A DNA stretch of 64,000 nucleotides from Paraplanobispora siamensis. Lineage in GTDB: Bacteria > Actinomycetota > Actinomycetes > Streptosporangiales > Streptosporangiaceae. Positions 8,489 through 18,567 of the stretch are shown here, one piece after another. The translations under genes were made by a program, and so were the position numbers. The notes beneath the pieces were generated by a model that was not told the origin of the DNA, did not search any database, and saw nothing but the letters and a program-made list of their open reading frames with translations. Position 1 is the stretch's first letter. The number at the start of each line of letters is the position of its first letter. The stretch is taken from the NCBI RefSeq assembly GCF_016863175.1, contig NZ_BOOJ01000030.1, positions 1 to 64,000 on the forward strand, read 5' to 3'.

Positions 8489-9214
8489 CTACACCCGGTA
8501 TCCGAGGTAGGACTGGGCGACCTGCTCGTCCGCCCTGATCTGCTCCGCCGATCCCGACAGGACGATCCGCCCGGTCTCCAGGACGTGCGCCCGGCCGGCG
8601 ACGTCGAGGGCGAGATGGGCGTTCTGCTCGACGACGACCACGGTGGTCCGCTCCTGTTCGTTGATCGTCTGCACGATGCGGAACAGCTCCCGGGTGACCA
8701 TCGGGGCCAGCCCCAGGGAGGGCTCGTCCAGCAGGAGCAGCCGGGGCCGCAGCATGAGCGCCCTGCCGATGGCCAGCATCTGCTGCTCGCCGCCGCTGAG
8801 GCTGCCCGCCGGCTGCCGCAGCCGTTCCCGCAGCACCGGGAAGTAGCCGTAGATCCGCTCCAGGTCGGCCTCCACCTCGCCGCGGCCCCGCCGTACGAAG
8901 GCGCCCAGGCGCAGGTTCTCCTCGACGGTCAGCGGCATGAACGTGCCGCGTCCCTCGGGCACGTGCGCGACGCCCCGCCGGGCGACGGCGTCCGGCGGGC
9001 GCCTGGTCAGGTCGGCCCCGTCGAGCCGTACGGCGCCGCGCACCCGGACCATGCCCGACAGCGCCCGCAACAGGGTCGTCTTGCCCGCCCCGTTGGGCCC
9101 GAGGATGGCGCAGATCTCCCCGCGGCCCACGCTCAGGTTCACCCCGTGCAGCACCCGGGCCTCCCCGTACCCGGCGTGCAGGTCCGTCACCGTCAGGAAG
9201 TCGTCGGCGGTCAT
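8489..9214 (-). CDS. ABC transporter ATP-binding protein, LivF type
   Basis: 241 residues. Walker A GPNGAGKTT, signature LSGGEQQML, Walker B LLLLDEPSLGL and the H-loop region VVVEQNAH are intact. VPEGRGTFMPLTVEENL is characteristic of LivF rather than LivG. ATG 9214 overlaps the LivG-type stop by 4 nt (ATGA). It couples ATP hydrolysis to transport through the LivH/LivM pair. Confidence 0.9.
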   Translation of the reverse strand: MTADDFLTVTDLHAGYGEARVLHGVNLSVGRGEICAILGPNGAGKTTLLRALSGMVRVRGAVRLDGADLTRRPPDAVARRGVAHVPEGRGTFMPLTVEENLRLGAFVRRGRGEVEADLERIYGYFPVLRERLRQPAGSLSGGEQQMLAIGRALMLRPRLLLLDEPSLGLAPMVTRELFRIVQTINEQERTTVVVVEQNAHLALDVAGRAHVLETGRIVLSGSAEQIRADEQVAQSYLGYRV

Positions 9215-9969
9215 ACGGCCGTCCCCAGGTAGGCCTGCATCACCTCGGGGTCGCGCTGGACCTCCGCCGGCGAGCCCTCGGCGATCTTCCGGCCGAAGTT
9301 CAGGCAGACGATCCGGTCGCAGATCCCCATGACGAAGCCCATGTGGTGCTCGACCACGACCATCGTCAGGTCGAACTCCTCGCGGATCGCGCGCAGCGTG
9401 CCGGAGAACTCCTGGACCTCCGCGGAGTTGAGCCCGTTGACCGGCTCGTCGAGCAGCAGCAGCCGCGGGCGCGAGACCAGCGCCCTGGCCAGCTCCACCC
9501 GCTTGAGCGTGCCGAAGGGCAGCCCCGTCGCCGGGTGGTCCGCGATCCGGGTCAGTTCCAGCCGCTCCAGCATCTCCTCCGCCTCGGCGCGCAGCCGGGC
9601 CTCCTCCCGGCGGACCCGCCGCAGCCACAGCGAGGCGGTCAGGAAGCCGGCCCCGCCGCGGTGGTGCGCGCCGACCATGACGTTGTCGCGCACCGACATG
9701 TGCGGGAACAGGCCGAGGTTCTGGAAGGTCCGCGCGATGCCCAGCGACGCGATCGCGTGCGGCGGTACGGCCAGCAGGTCCCCGCCCTCGTAGCGGACGG
9801 TCCCGCCGTCGGCGTCGTAGCGCCGGGTCAGGCAGTTGAACAGCGTGGTCTTGCCGGCGCCGTTGGGCCCGATGAGCCCCACCATCTCCCCGCCCCGCAC
9901 GGAGAACCCCACACCCTCGAGCGCGGTGATGCCCCCGAAGCGAACCGTGAGATCGTGTACCTCCAGCAT
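9211..9969 (-). CDS. ABC transporter ATP-binding protein, LivG type (first gene of operon)
   Basis: 252 residues with Walker A GPNGAGKTT, a degenerate signature region (GLPFGTLKRVELARAL), Walker B LLLLDEPVNGL and switch VVVEHHM. The LivG hallmark RTFQNLGLFPHMSVRDNVMVG is present. It opens the operon; its start at 9969 lies 191 nt from that of the divergent PucR-type regulator, so the shared upstream region is the likely control point. Confidence 0.9.
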   Translation of the reverse strand: MLEVHDLTVRFGGITALEGVGFSVRGGEMVGLIGPNGAGKTTLFNCLTRRYDADGGTVRYEGGDLLAVPPHAIASLGIARTFQNLGLFPHMSVRDNVMVGAHHRGGAGFLTASLWLRRVRREEARLRAEAEEMLERLELTRIADHPATGLPFGTLKRVELARALVSRPRLLLLDEPVNGLNSAEVQEFSGTLRAIREEFDLTMVVVEHHMGFVMGICDRIVCLNFGRKIAEGSPAEVQRDPEVMQAYLGTAV

Positions 9970-10160
9970 CCGGCCTCCCGGGCGCAGGAATGGAAGAACA
10001 ATGTTCTGAAGTTCTGGTTAGCGTAGGTTCCGCCCGCCGGAGACCGCATTGGGCACGGCCACCCAAGATGCGTCAGGGGTGTTGTCCGCCGCGCACAGCG
10101 TCCGTCTCGGAGTGGTCACGAATCGTTGACCGCCCTGCCATGAGCAGGGATCATCCCGAC

Positions 10161-11558
10161 ATGTCCGGTGGTTTCAGCACGGGAACCCTCACGGCGGCAG
10201 AGGCGGTCCGCGCCGAGCGGACGCGCATCCTCTCCGAACTCCTCGACGACCTGGACGATCTCGCCGAGACCGCGGTCAGGACGATGCGGGCCGAGATACC
10301 GGCGTACGCGGCCCAGGAGGCGGCCTTCCACGCCGACGTGCGCGACCAGGTGGTCCAGCACTACCGCAGCAAGCTGGCCGTCCTGTTCGAGGACCGCACG
10401 GTGACGCTCGACGACATCGCCTTCACCCGCCGGGCGGCGATGCGCCGGGCCCGGGCCGGGGTCGCCCTGGCCGACTACATCAACGCCTTCCGCGTGGGCC
10501 AGCAGGTCTTCTGGGAGGCGGTGATCGAACGCGCCGGCCGCTCGTTCGCCGGGCACGACGCCGCGCTCTCGCTGGCGGCCCCGCTGATGCGCTACTGCGA
10601 CTTCGCCAGCACGCACGCGGCCAACGCGTACATGGAGTTCCAGCAGTACGCCGCCGCCGAGGCGGTGCGCGAGAGCAGGGACCTGCTGGAGACCTTCCTG
10701 GCCGGGGGCACGCCCACCCGGGGCCGGCAGATCGCCGCGGCCCAGGCGCACGGGCTGTGGCCCGAGACCTCCACGCCGATGCTCGTGGTGATCGCGGTCC
10801 TGCTGCCGCAGACGCCGGGGGTGTGCGCGGCGGCCGTGCCGACCGGCCCGGACCGCGGCGCCGACGCCCGGCACGCGGCGTGCGCGGCGATCGCCAGGAC
10901 CTGGGGCAACGGCACCAGGACGCTGTCGGTCGTGCGGCACTCGGAGATCGTGGCCGTCCCGGTGCTCGGCCCGGGAGGCGACCCCGAGGAGCTGTGCGAC
11001 CGGCTGCAGGCCGTACGGGAGAGCCTGCTGAGCGAGGAGATCGTCCTGGCGATGGGCGTCAGCACCGTGATCGACGGGACCGCCCGCATCCCGCAGGCCT
11101 ACCAGGAGGCCCGCGCCGTGCTGGAGTTCCTGCCCGAGGAGGGAGGGGTGGCGGCGCTGCCCAGGATCACGCCCTTCCAGTATCTGGCGCTGCGGGCCGA
11201 CGACACCGCGCGGCACCTGGTCGATCCGCGGATCACCTCGCTCCTGGCCGAGGACCGGGCGCGCGGCGGCGTGCTCACCGCCACCATCAGGGCCTTCGCC
11301 GCCGCCGACCTGAACCTGCGCGCCGCCGCCGAGCGGCTGCAGATCCACCCCAACACCGCCCAGTACCGCCTGCGGCGCATCCGCGAGCGCACCGGGCGCA
11401 ATCTGCGCCGGATCAACGACCTCGTCGACCTGCTCGTCGCGATCTCGCTGTACGACTCGTTGCCGCCGGACACCAATTCCGGGCGGAGAAGACTGGCGAC
11501 CGCGACCGATGATCGCCATGCGGGCCGGGCGTACGGTCGCTTCCATGAACCTCGCTGA
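10161..11558 (+). CDS. PucR/CdaR-family transcriptional regulator
   Basis: About 465 residues. An N-terminal helical region (AFRVGQQVFWEAVIERAG, resembling RsbT co-antagonist-type sensor domains) is followed by a GGDEF-like middle domain and a C-terminal PucR helix-turn-helix, AAERLQIHPNTAQYRLRRIRERTG. Relatives activate or repress purine, amide or sugar-acid catabolism. It is divergent from the liv-type operon and overlaps the downstream acyl-CoA synthetase by 14 nt, so it probably controls uptake and activation of the same compound. Starts ATG 10140 and ATG 10161 are both possible; 10161 has a weak AGGGA upstream. Confidence 0.8.
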   Translation: MSGGFSTGTLTAAEAVRAERTRILSELLDDLDDLAETAVRTMRAEIPAYAAQEAAFHADVRDQVVQHYRSKLAVLFEDRTVTLDDIAFTRRAAMRRARAGVALADYINAFRVGQQVFWEAVIERAGRSFAGHDAALSLAAPLMRYCDFASTHAANAYMEFQQYAAAEAVRESRDLLETFLAGGTPTRGRQIAAAQAHGLWPETSTPMLVVIAVLLPQTPGVCAAAVPTGPDRGADARHAACAAIARTWGNGTRTLSVVRHSEIVAVPVLGPGGDPEELCDRLQAVRESLLSEEIVLAMGVSTVIDGTARIPQAYQEARAVLEFLPEEGGVAALPRITPFQYLALRADDTARHLVDPRITSLLAEDRARGGVLTATIRAFAAADLNLRAAAERLQIHPNTAQYRLRRIRERTGRNLRRINDLVDLLVAISLYDSLPPDTNSGRRRLATATDDRHAGRAYGRFHEPR

Positions 11559-13023
11559 CCGGCTGCGCCTCACCGCCGAGCGGCTCGCCGGCAGAGCGGT
11601 CGTCACGCTCGACGAGGCGGAGATCACCTACGGGGTCCTGGACCTGATGAGCGCGCGGGTGGCGGCCCTGCTGGAGCGGCACGGGATCCGCGCCGGCGAC
11701 CGGGTGGCGATCATGCTGCCGAACGTCCCGGAGTTCGCCGTCGTCTACTACGGGGTCCTGCGGGCCGGGGCCGTGGTCGTCCCGCTCGATCCGCTGCTGC
11801 GCAGACGGGAGATCGCCTCCTACGTCGGCGACTGCGGGGCCCGGCTGCTGATCGCCTGGCACGCCCTCGCCGAGACCGCCGAGGCCGGGACCGTCGGCAC
11901 CGGCGCCGACTGCTTCTTCGTGGTCCCCGAGGAGTTCCCCCGGCTGCTGCGCGGCATGCCGGCCGAGCACGCGATCACTCCGAGGGCGGCCGGGGACACC
12001 GCGGTCCTCCACTACACCTCCGGCACCACCGGCCGGCCCAAGGGCATCGAGCTGACCCACGCCAACCTCGGGGGCAACGCCGCGGCGGTGGCCCGCATGC
12101 AGGCGCTCGGGGTCGACGACGTCGTCCTCGGCGCGCTGCCGCTCTACCACTCCTTCGGGCAGACGTGCTCGCTCAACGCGACCGTCCACTCCGGCGCCCG
12201 CCTGACGCTGCTGCCGCGCTTCGAGGCGGGCCGGGCGCTGGAGGTGATCCGCAGGGACGGCGTCACGGTCTTCCAGGGCGTGCCCACGATGTACATCGCC
12301 CTGCTCGACCACCCCGGGGCCTCCGACATGTCGCTGCTGCGCGTGTGCGTCTCCGGCGGCGCCGCCATGCCGCTCGACGTGCTGCGCGCCTACGAGACCC
12401 GGTTCGGCTGCGAGATCATGGAGGGGTACGGCCTCAGCGAGACCTCCCCGGTCGCCGCGTCCAACCGCGCCGGTCCCGGCCGCCGGACCGGGTCACTGGG
12501 CCGGCCCATCAAGGGCGTCGAGATGAAGATCGTCGACGAGACCGGCCGGGAGCTGCCGTGCGGCCAGGTCGGCGAGATCGTCATCCGGGGGCCCAACGTG
12601 ATGAAGGGCTACTGGAACGACCCCGAGGCGACCGCGGCGGCCGTGCGCGACGGCTGGTTCCACACCGGCGACCTCGGCAAGGTCGACGAGGAGGGGTTCT
12701 TCTTCCTCGTCGCGCGGCGTCGGGACGTGATCATCCGGGGCGGCTACACCGTCTACCCCCGCGAGGTGGAGGAGGTCCTGTACGAGCATCCCGCCGTCCG
12801 GCAGGCGGCGGTGGTGGGGATCCCCCACCCGGAGCTCGGCGAGGAGATCGCGGCCGTGGTGACGCTGCGCGCGCCGGTCGAGCCCGAGGAGCTGCGCGCC
12901 TTCGCCAGGGAGCGGATGGCCGCCTACAAGTACCCCCGGCAGATCGCGTTCACCGACGAGCTGCCGACGAGCCCCACCGGGAAGATCCTCAAACGCGCCA
13001 TCGCGCTGTCGCTGCACGACTAG
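11545..13023 (+). CDS. Acyl-CoA synthetase (AMP-forming, ANL superfamily)
   Basis: 492 residues. Core motifs are complete: YTSGTTGRPKGIELTH (P-loop), GYGLSETSP, GWFHTGDLGKVDEEGF, the hinge RRRDVIIRGGYTVYPREVEE and the catalytic lysine region PTSPTGKILKRAI. It activates a carboxylic acid to the acyl-CoA via an acyl-adenylate; the chain length is not determinable, but the family resembles long-chain or aryl ligases. ATG 11545 overlaps the end of the PucR gene, giving a two-gene unit. It may activate the acid imported by the divergent ABC system, or serve beta-oxidation generally. Confidence 0.85.
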   Translation: MNLADRLRLTAERLAGRAVVTLDEAEITYGVLDLMSARVAALLERHGIRAGDRVAIMLPNVPEFAVVYYGVLRAGAVVVPLDPLLRRREIASYVGDCGARLLIAWHALAETAEAGTVGTGADCFFVVPEEFPRLLRGMPAEHAITPRAAGDTAVLHYTSGTTGRPKGIELTHANLGGNAAAVARMQALGVDDVVLGALPLYHSFGQTCSLNATVHSGARLTLLPRFEAGRALEVIRRDGVTVFQGVPTMYIALLDHPGASDMSLLRVCVSGGAAMPLDVLRAYETRFGCEIMEGYGLSETSPVAASNRAGPGRRTGSLGRPIKGVEMKIVDETGRELPCGQVGEIVIRGPNVMKGYWNDPEATAAAVRDGWFHTGDLGKVDEEGFFFLVARRRDVIIRGGYTVYPREVEEVLYEHPAVRQAAVVGIPHPELGEEIAAVVTLRAPVEPEELRAFARERMAAYKYPRQIAFTDELPTSPTGKILKRAIALSLHD

Positions 13024-13143
13024 CCCGCTGTTCCCCCGGCTTTCCCCGGCTTTCCCCGGCGGAATCCTCAGGCCGGGTCCGGCCCGGCCGATGGGACATC
13101 GACGCATTGTGCGAGATCGGTCACGGCGGGAGGAGTGCGCGAG

Positions 13144-14748
<1,605 letters not shown>

Positions 14749-14839
14749 CGCGTACGGCGCGGCGGTCTGAGAACCGGCTGAACCGATCACTCCACCGGCG
14801 CGTACCTTCACACGTCGGACGCGTGCCTATGGAGGTGTC

Positions 14840-16003
14840 GTGGAGCTCAGCCTATTGCGCGCGCAGGCGCACAGCCCTTCGTACTTCTCGCTGCTGCGGG
14901 GGTCGTCGGACCAGCTGCCCCCGGTGGACTTCTGCATCCCGTGCAACCCCTACTTCCCGACCCCGGAGATCTTCGAGCACCTCGGGAGGAACCTGGAGAC
15001 GATCCTGAAGTTCTATCCGAGCGACGCCGACACGATCGCCGCGGAGCTGTGCTCCACGCTCGGGCTGCACCCCAGGACGGTCGCCATGGGCAACGGGTCC
15101 ACCGAACTGATCACCTGGATCGACCACCTCCTCGTCAAGGAGAGCCTGGCCGTACCGATCCCGACCTTCGGCCGCTGGACCGACCAGCCGCTGGAGACCG
15201 GCAAGCGGGTCGACATGTACCCCCTGCTGGAGAGCCGCAACTTCACCCTGGACGTGGACGGCTACGTCTCCTTCATCCGTACCCGCGGCTCGCGCGTGGC
15301 GGTGATCTGCAACCCCAACAACCCCGACGGCGGGTACCTGCCCAAGCACGAGGTGCTGCGCCTGCTCGACCAGCTCATCGACCTGGACCTGGTGATCGTC
15401 GACGAGTCCTTCGGCGAGTTCGTGGACGCCGAGCCGTACCCGGGGGTGGCCGCGGAGGCCGCGGTCCGGCCGAACGTGATCGTGCTGCGCAGCCTGGGCA
15501 AGAACTTCGGGCTGCACGGCATCCGGTTCGGCTACATGGTCGCCAACCCGGCGCTGGCGGGCAGGGTGCGCGACGCGCTGCCCAAGTGGAACCTCAACTC
15601 CTTCGCCGAGGTCGTGGTGTTCATGATGAAGCAGTACATGAGCGAGTACCGCGAGAGCCTCAAGCGCCTGGCCTACGACAGGCGCGCGATGTTCCAGCAG
15701 CTCAGCACCATGCCGGAGCTGTCGGTCTTCTCCTCCCAGGGCAACTTCCTGCTGGTGAAGCTGCCGCCGGGGCGCGACGGGGTGCCGCTGCGCGACCACC
15801 TGCTCACCGAGCACGGCGTCTACGTCCGCGAGTGCGGCAACAAGCTCGGCACGACCAGCCAGTTCCTGCGTCTGGTGGTCCGCCCGCAGGAGGACGTACG
15901 GCGGCTGCTGATCGGCATGACGCAGTTCCTGTACTCGGGCAGCCTGCACGAGGTGCCCGTCATCGGCCTGCACCACCGGCGGGTGAACCCCATATCGGCC
16001 TGA
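14840..16003 (+). CDS. PLP-dependent aminotransferase, class I/II (histidinol-phosphate aminotransferase-like)
   Basis: 387 residues, fold-type I. The PLP-binding lysine is in SLGKNFGLHGIRFGY, the cofactor-binding Asn in CNPNNPDGGY and the Asp in VIVDESFGEF, with the terminal Arg in FLRLVVRP. The overall pattern is that of HisC/CobD-like enzymes, but it stands alone, not in a his or cob cluster, so the substrate is unknown. GTG 14840 follows GGAGG at 4-nt spacing. It converges on the SDR gene; the 43-nt gap holds a 13-nt tandem repeat (GTCGCCGTCTTCA). Confidence 0.8.
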   Translation: MELSLLRAQAHSPSYFSLLRGSSDQLPPVDFCIPCNPYFPTPEIFEHLGRNLETILKFYPSDADTIAAELCSTLGLHPRTVAMGNGSTELITWIDHLLVKESLAVPIPTFGRWTDQPLETGKRVDMYPLLESRNFTLDVDGYVSFIRTRGSRVAVICNPNNPDGGYLPKHEVLRLLDQLIDLDLVIVDESFGEFVDAEPYPGVAAEAAVRPNVIVLRSLGKNFGLHGIRFGYMVANPALAGRVRDALPKWNLNSFAEVVVFMMKQYMSEYRESLKRLAYDRRAMFQQLSTMPELSVFSSQGNFLLVKLPPGRDGVPLRDHLLTEHGVYVRECGNKLGTTSQFLRLVVRPQEDVRRLLIGMTQFLYSGSLHEVPVIGLHHRRVNPISA

Positions 16004-16046
16004 CCCGTCCGGGGACGTCTTCGGTCGCCGTCTTCAGTCGCCGTCT

Positions 16047-16808
16047 TCAGTCGCCGAACAGCTCGCGCCTGCGGAAGGGGGCGGCGGCGAAGCGGGCCGC
16101 GATCTTGGCGGGGGTCAGCCAGCGCACGTGGGCGCCGTTGCGGGCGTGGGTGATCGCGCGTTCGGCCAGCCACGGGGTGACGGTCTCGACCCGGTCGGCC
16201 AGGATGTTGAACACCTTCCTGACCCGTGCCAGCTCCTCGGGGCCGTAGTCGTGGGTGAGCAGGTCCGTGACCACCATGCCCGGGCTGAGCAGGCCGGCCG
16301 AGACGCCGGGCGGCATCTCCTTGACCATGGCCCGGGTCAGGTAGGTCACCGCCCGCTTGGTCGCGCCGTAGACGCCGAGACCGGGCGCGGTGCGGCCGTC
16401 GCTGCCCAGGCCCTCCATGTTCCACACGTGGCCGCCGCCCTGGGCGGCCATGCCCGCCACCGCCACGGCGCAGCCGTTGAGGACGCCCAGGAGGTTCGCC
16501 TCCACGACCGAGCGGGTCTCCCCTTCGGGCAGCCGCCACAGCGGGGTCCGGGTGTGGGAGATCCCGGCGTTGTTGATCCACAGGTCCACCCTGCCGTGGC
16601 GCTCGACGACGGCCTCCCACAGCGCCTGGAGGCGGGACCGGTCGGCGACGTCGGCGACCAGCGCCAGGACGCCGAGCTCGTCGGCGGCCCGCCGTACCGA
16701 GTCGGCCCGGCTGCCGCACACCGCCACCTGATGGCCGCGCGCCAGGAAGGACCGGGCCAGGCCGAGGCCGATGCCCCGGGTGCCGCCGGTCACCACGATC
16801 GTTCTCAT
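16047..16808 (-). CDS. Short-chain dehydrogenase/reductase, NYC1/NOL (chlorophyll b reductase)-like subgroup
   Basis: 253 residues. The NAD(P)-binding TGGTRGIG, INNAGIS and YGATK motifs are present. The segment normally carrying the catalytic Ser reads WNMEGLGSDGRTAPGLGVYG, with SPGMVVTDLL further on. These two blocks closely resemble the plant chlorophyll(ide) b reductases NYC1/NOL (NMDGAGSxG...YGxTK, SPGMVxTDLL) rather than classical SDRs, whose Ser is 13 residues before Tyr. It presumably reduces an aldehyde or ketone on a large or hydrophobic substrate; no chlorophyll genes are here, so the substrate is unknown. It follows a MarR gene by 55 nt on the same strand and is probably cotranscribed with it. 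Confidence 0.8.
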   Translation of the reverse strand: MRTIVVTGGTRGIGLGLARSFLARGHQVAVCGSRADSVRRAADELGVLALVADVADRSRLQALWEAVVERHGRVDLWINNAGISHTRTPLWRLPEGETRSVVEANLLGVLNGCAVAVAGMAAQGGGHVWNMEGLGSDGRTAPGLGVYGATKRAVTYLTRAMVKEMPPGVSAGLLSPGMVVTDLLTHDYGPEELARVRKVFNILADRVETVTPWLAERAITHARNGAHVRWLTPAKIAARFAAAPFRRRELFGD

Positions 16809-16863
16809 CCGGTTGTGCGCTCCCTGCCTCGGGACCTCGACGTGCTCGATGTGGGGGACCGGC

Positions 16864-17322
16864 TCAGACGGCGGTGATCAACGTGATCAGCTGGTCGCGG
16901 AATCCGGCGTAGTCGTCCAGCGCGCCGAAGAGCGCGTCGGAGCGGCGCTCCTGCTCGCGCGCCTCGTCCAGCACCCGGCGCCCGCCCGGGGTGATCTCGA
17001 TGAGGACGCGGCGCCGGTCGTGGGCGTCGGTCTCCTTGACCACGTACCCGGAGCGGCGCAGGTGTTCGATCGTCCTGCTCATCGTCTGGTCGGTCACCCG
17101 GCACAGCGTGGCGAGCTCACGCTGGGTCAGCCGGCCCTCGGCGGCGTGGTGCAGGACGATCAGGCCCGCGTGGGTGAGGCCGTGACCGGCCAGGAAGTCG
17201 TGGAAGCGTCCCTCCACCACCCGGGCGGCCACCGACAGCAGGCGGCCGGTCGGCCAGGAGCGGATGTCGGCGCGCACCGCGTCGGGATGCCGTACGACGT
17301 GCTGCTCATCCCCTTCGGCCAC
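16864..17322 (-). CDS. MarR-family transcriptional regulator
   Basis: 152 residues from GTG 17322. The winged helix includes LTQRELATLCRVTDQTMSRTIEHL and the wing DAHDRRRVLIEITPGG. It is divergent from a polytopic membrane protein and upstream of the NYC1-like SDR. Two near-identical palindromic sites lie in the divergent region, so autoregulation plus control of both flanking genes is likely. The start is uncertain: GTG 17322 gives normal family length but has no clear ribosome site; ATG 17397, immediately beside the first palindrome, would add 25 residues. Confidence 0.82.
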   Translation of the reverse strand: MAEGDEQHVVRHPDAVRADIRSWPTGRLLSVAARVVEGRFHDFLAGHGLTHAGLIVLHHAAEGRLTQRELATLCRVTDQTMSRTIEHLRRSGYVVKETDAHDRRRVLIEITPGGRRVLDEAREQERRSDALFGALDDYAGFRDQLITLITAV

Positions 17323-17400
17323 CGGCCCATTGTCACAGAACCGGGGTCCGGCTCCCACATCGCGCCGTGATCGGAGGTCACATCCTGCCGCCGTCATATT

Positions 17401-17445
17401 GTTCAGCTTACTGAACGAATGAATAATCATCAGCATGCTGAACGA
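17401..17445. promoter_or_regulatory. Duplicated palindromic operator of the MarR divergon
   Basis: Two copies of TCAGCNTRCTGAACGA lie 27 bp apart in the same orientation: TCAGCTTACTGAACGA (17403-17418) and TCAGCATGCTGAACGA (17430-17445). Each contains a dyad: GTTCAG-CTTA-CTGAAC (17401-17416) and the perfect TCAGCATGCTGA (17430-17441). The second covers the start codon of the membrane-protein gene, so bound repressor would block leaderless or near-leaderless transcription. Assignment to the adjacent MarR protein is inference from position. Confidence 0.65.
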
Positions 17446-18463
17446 TACGGCGGGACGGAGCGCCCACCGCGCCCTCATCATCGGCATAGCGGCCAGTGCC
17501 GTACTGACCGGGATGGTGTGGCTGCTCGGTCAGCGGCTGCACGGCATCCGGCTGCTGCCCGACCAGGGCGCGTCCTGGTACTACTGGAAGCTGCCCGAGC
17601 CGACCTTCTGGACCCGCGCCTCGGCCTGGCTCGGCTACGCGGCCCACCAGGTGGCGCTGTGGGGACTGATCTACTACGCCCAGACCCGGGTCCGCCGCTA
17701 CACCTCGGGCCTGCACCGGGTCAACGTCGTGGCCCTGGCGGTGAACTCCGGCTTCATCCTGCTGCACACCGTGCAGACCCACGTGTTCTACGACGGCCTC
17801 GCCCAGGACGTGTCCATCTTCAGCTCGCAGGGCTCGGTCGTCCTGCTGCTGGTCGTCGTGCTGCTGATGGAGAACCGGCGCCGCGGCCTGTTCTTCGGCC
17901 GGCCGGCGCCCATCGGGCGGGAGGTGGCGGGCTTCGCCCGCAGGTACCACGGCTATCTGTTCAGCTGGGCCGCCGTCTACACCTTCTGGTACCACCCGAT
18001 GGAGGCCACCGGCGGGCACCTGATCGGCTTCTTCTACATGTTCCTGCTCCTGCTGCAGGGCAGCCTCTTCCTGACCCGGGCGCACACCGACCGCCGGTGG
18101 ACCTTCACCCTGGAGATCATGGTCGCGGTGCACGGCACGCTCGTGGCGGTGATGACCAGCGGCCCCGACGGGGCCTGGCCGATGTTCCTGTTCGGCTTCC
18201 TCGGCGTCTTCGTCATCACCCAGATGCACGGCCTCGGGCTCTCCGCGGCGATCCGGTGGCTGCTGGCCGCCGCCTACGCGGGGGCGGTGGCGGCGGTGTA
18301 CGGCGTCCGCGGCTTCGGCTCGGTCGACGAGGTCGTCCGCATCCCGGTGATCGAATATCTCCTGGTCGCCGTGGTGGCGGTGCTGATCTGGCTGGGGCTG
18401 AGAGCGTCCAGGCCGGTGACCGGCAGGAGGGCGGCCGCCGGACACGACCGGCAGGACGCCTGA
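17435..18463 (+). CDS. Polytopic membrane protein of unknown function
   Basis: 342 residues with about ten hydrophobic helices, beginning with RALIIGIAASAVLTGMVWLL. Conserved-looking polar residues inside the membrane include ILLHTVQTHVFYDG, FWYHPMEATGGH and TQMHGLGL, which could be metal or haem ligands, but I recognise no family. The C-terminus is Arg-rich and cytoplasmic by the positive-inside rule. The start ATG lies within the second MarR-type operator and has no ribosome site, suggesting a leaderless mRNA. Its expression is probably repressed by the divergent MarR protein. Confidence 0.7.
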   Translation: MLNDTAGRSAHRALIIGIAASAVLTGMVWLLGQRLHGIRLLPDQGASWYYWKLPEPTFWTRASAWLGYAAHQVALWGLIYYAQTRVRRYTSGLHRVNVVALAVNSGFILLHTVQTHVFYDGLAQDVSIFSSQGSVVLLLVVVLLMENRRRGLFFGRPAPIGREVAGFARRYHGYLFSWAAVYTFWYHPMEATGGHLIGFFYMFLLLLQGSLFLTRAHTDRRWTFTLEIMVAVHGTLVAVMTSGPDGAWPMFLFGFLGVFVITQMHGLGLSAAIRWLLAAAYAGAVAAVYGVRGFGSVDEVVRIPVIEYLLVAVVAVLIWLGLRASRPVTGRRAAAGHDRQDA

Positions 18464-18567
18464 GCCGGGTGCGACCGGGCAGGTCTCCTGACCCTGATGG
18501 CGCGGTTCTGTCGCAGGCACCGGTTAATGTCCTGCGATGAGGTGCTGCACATGATTTCGGGAAACCT

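Noticed and set aside
8489-10066. Single 525-codon frame that appears to fuse two ABC ATPases
   Set aside because: Only the second half is in a coding frame (LivF-type). The first half is out of frame with the LivG-type gene, which has its own intact frame overlapping by ATGA.
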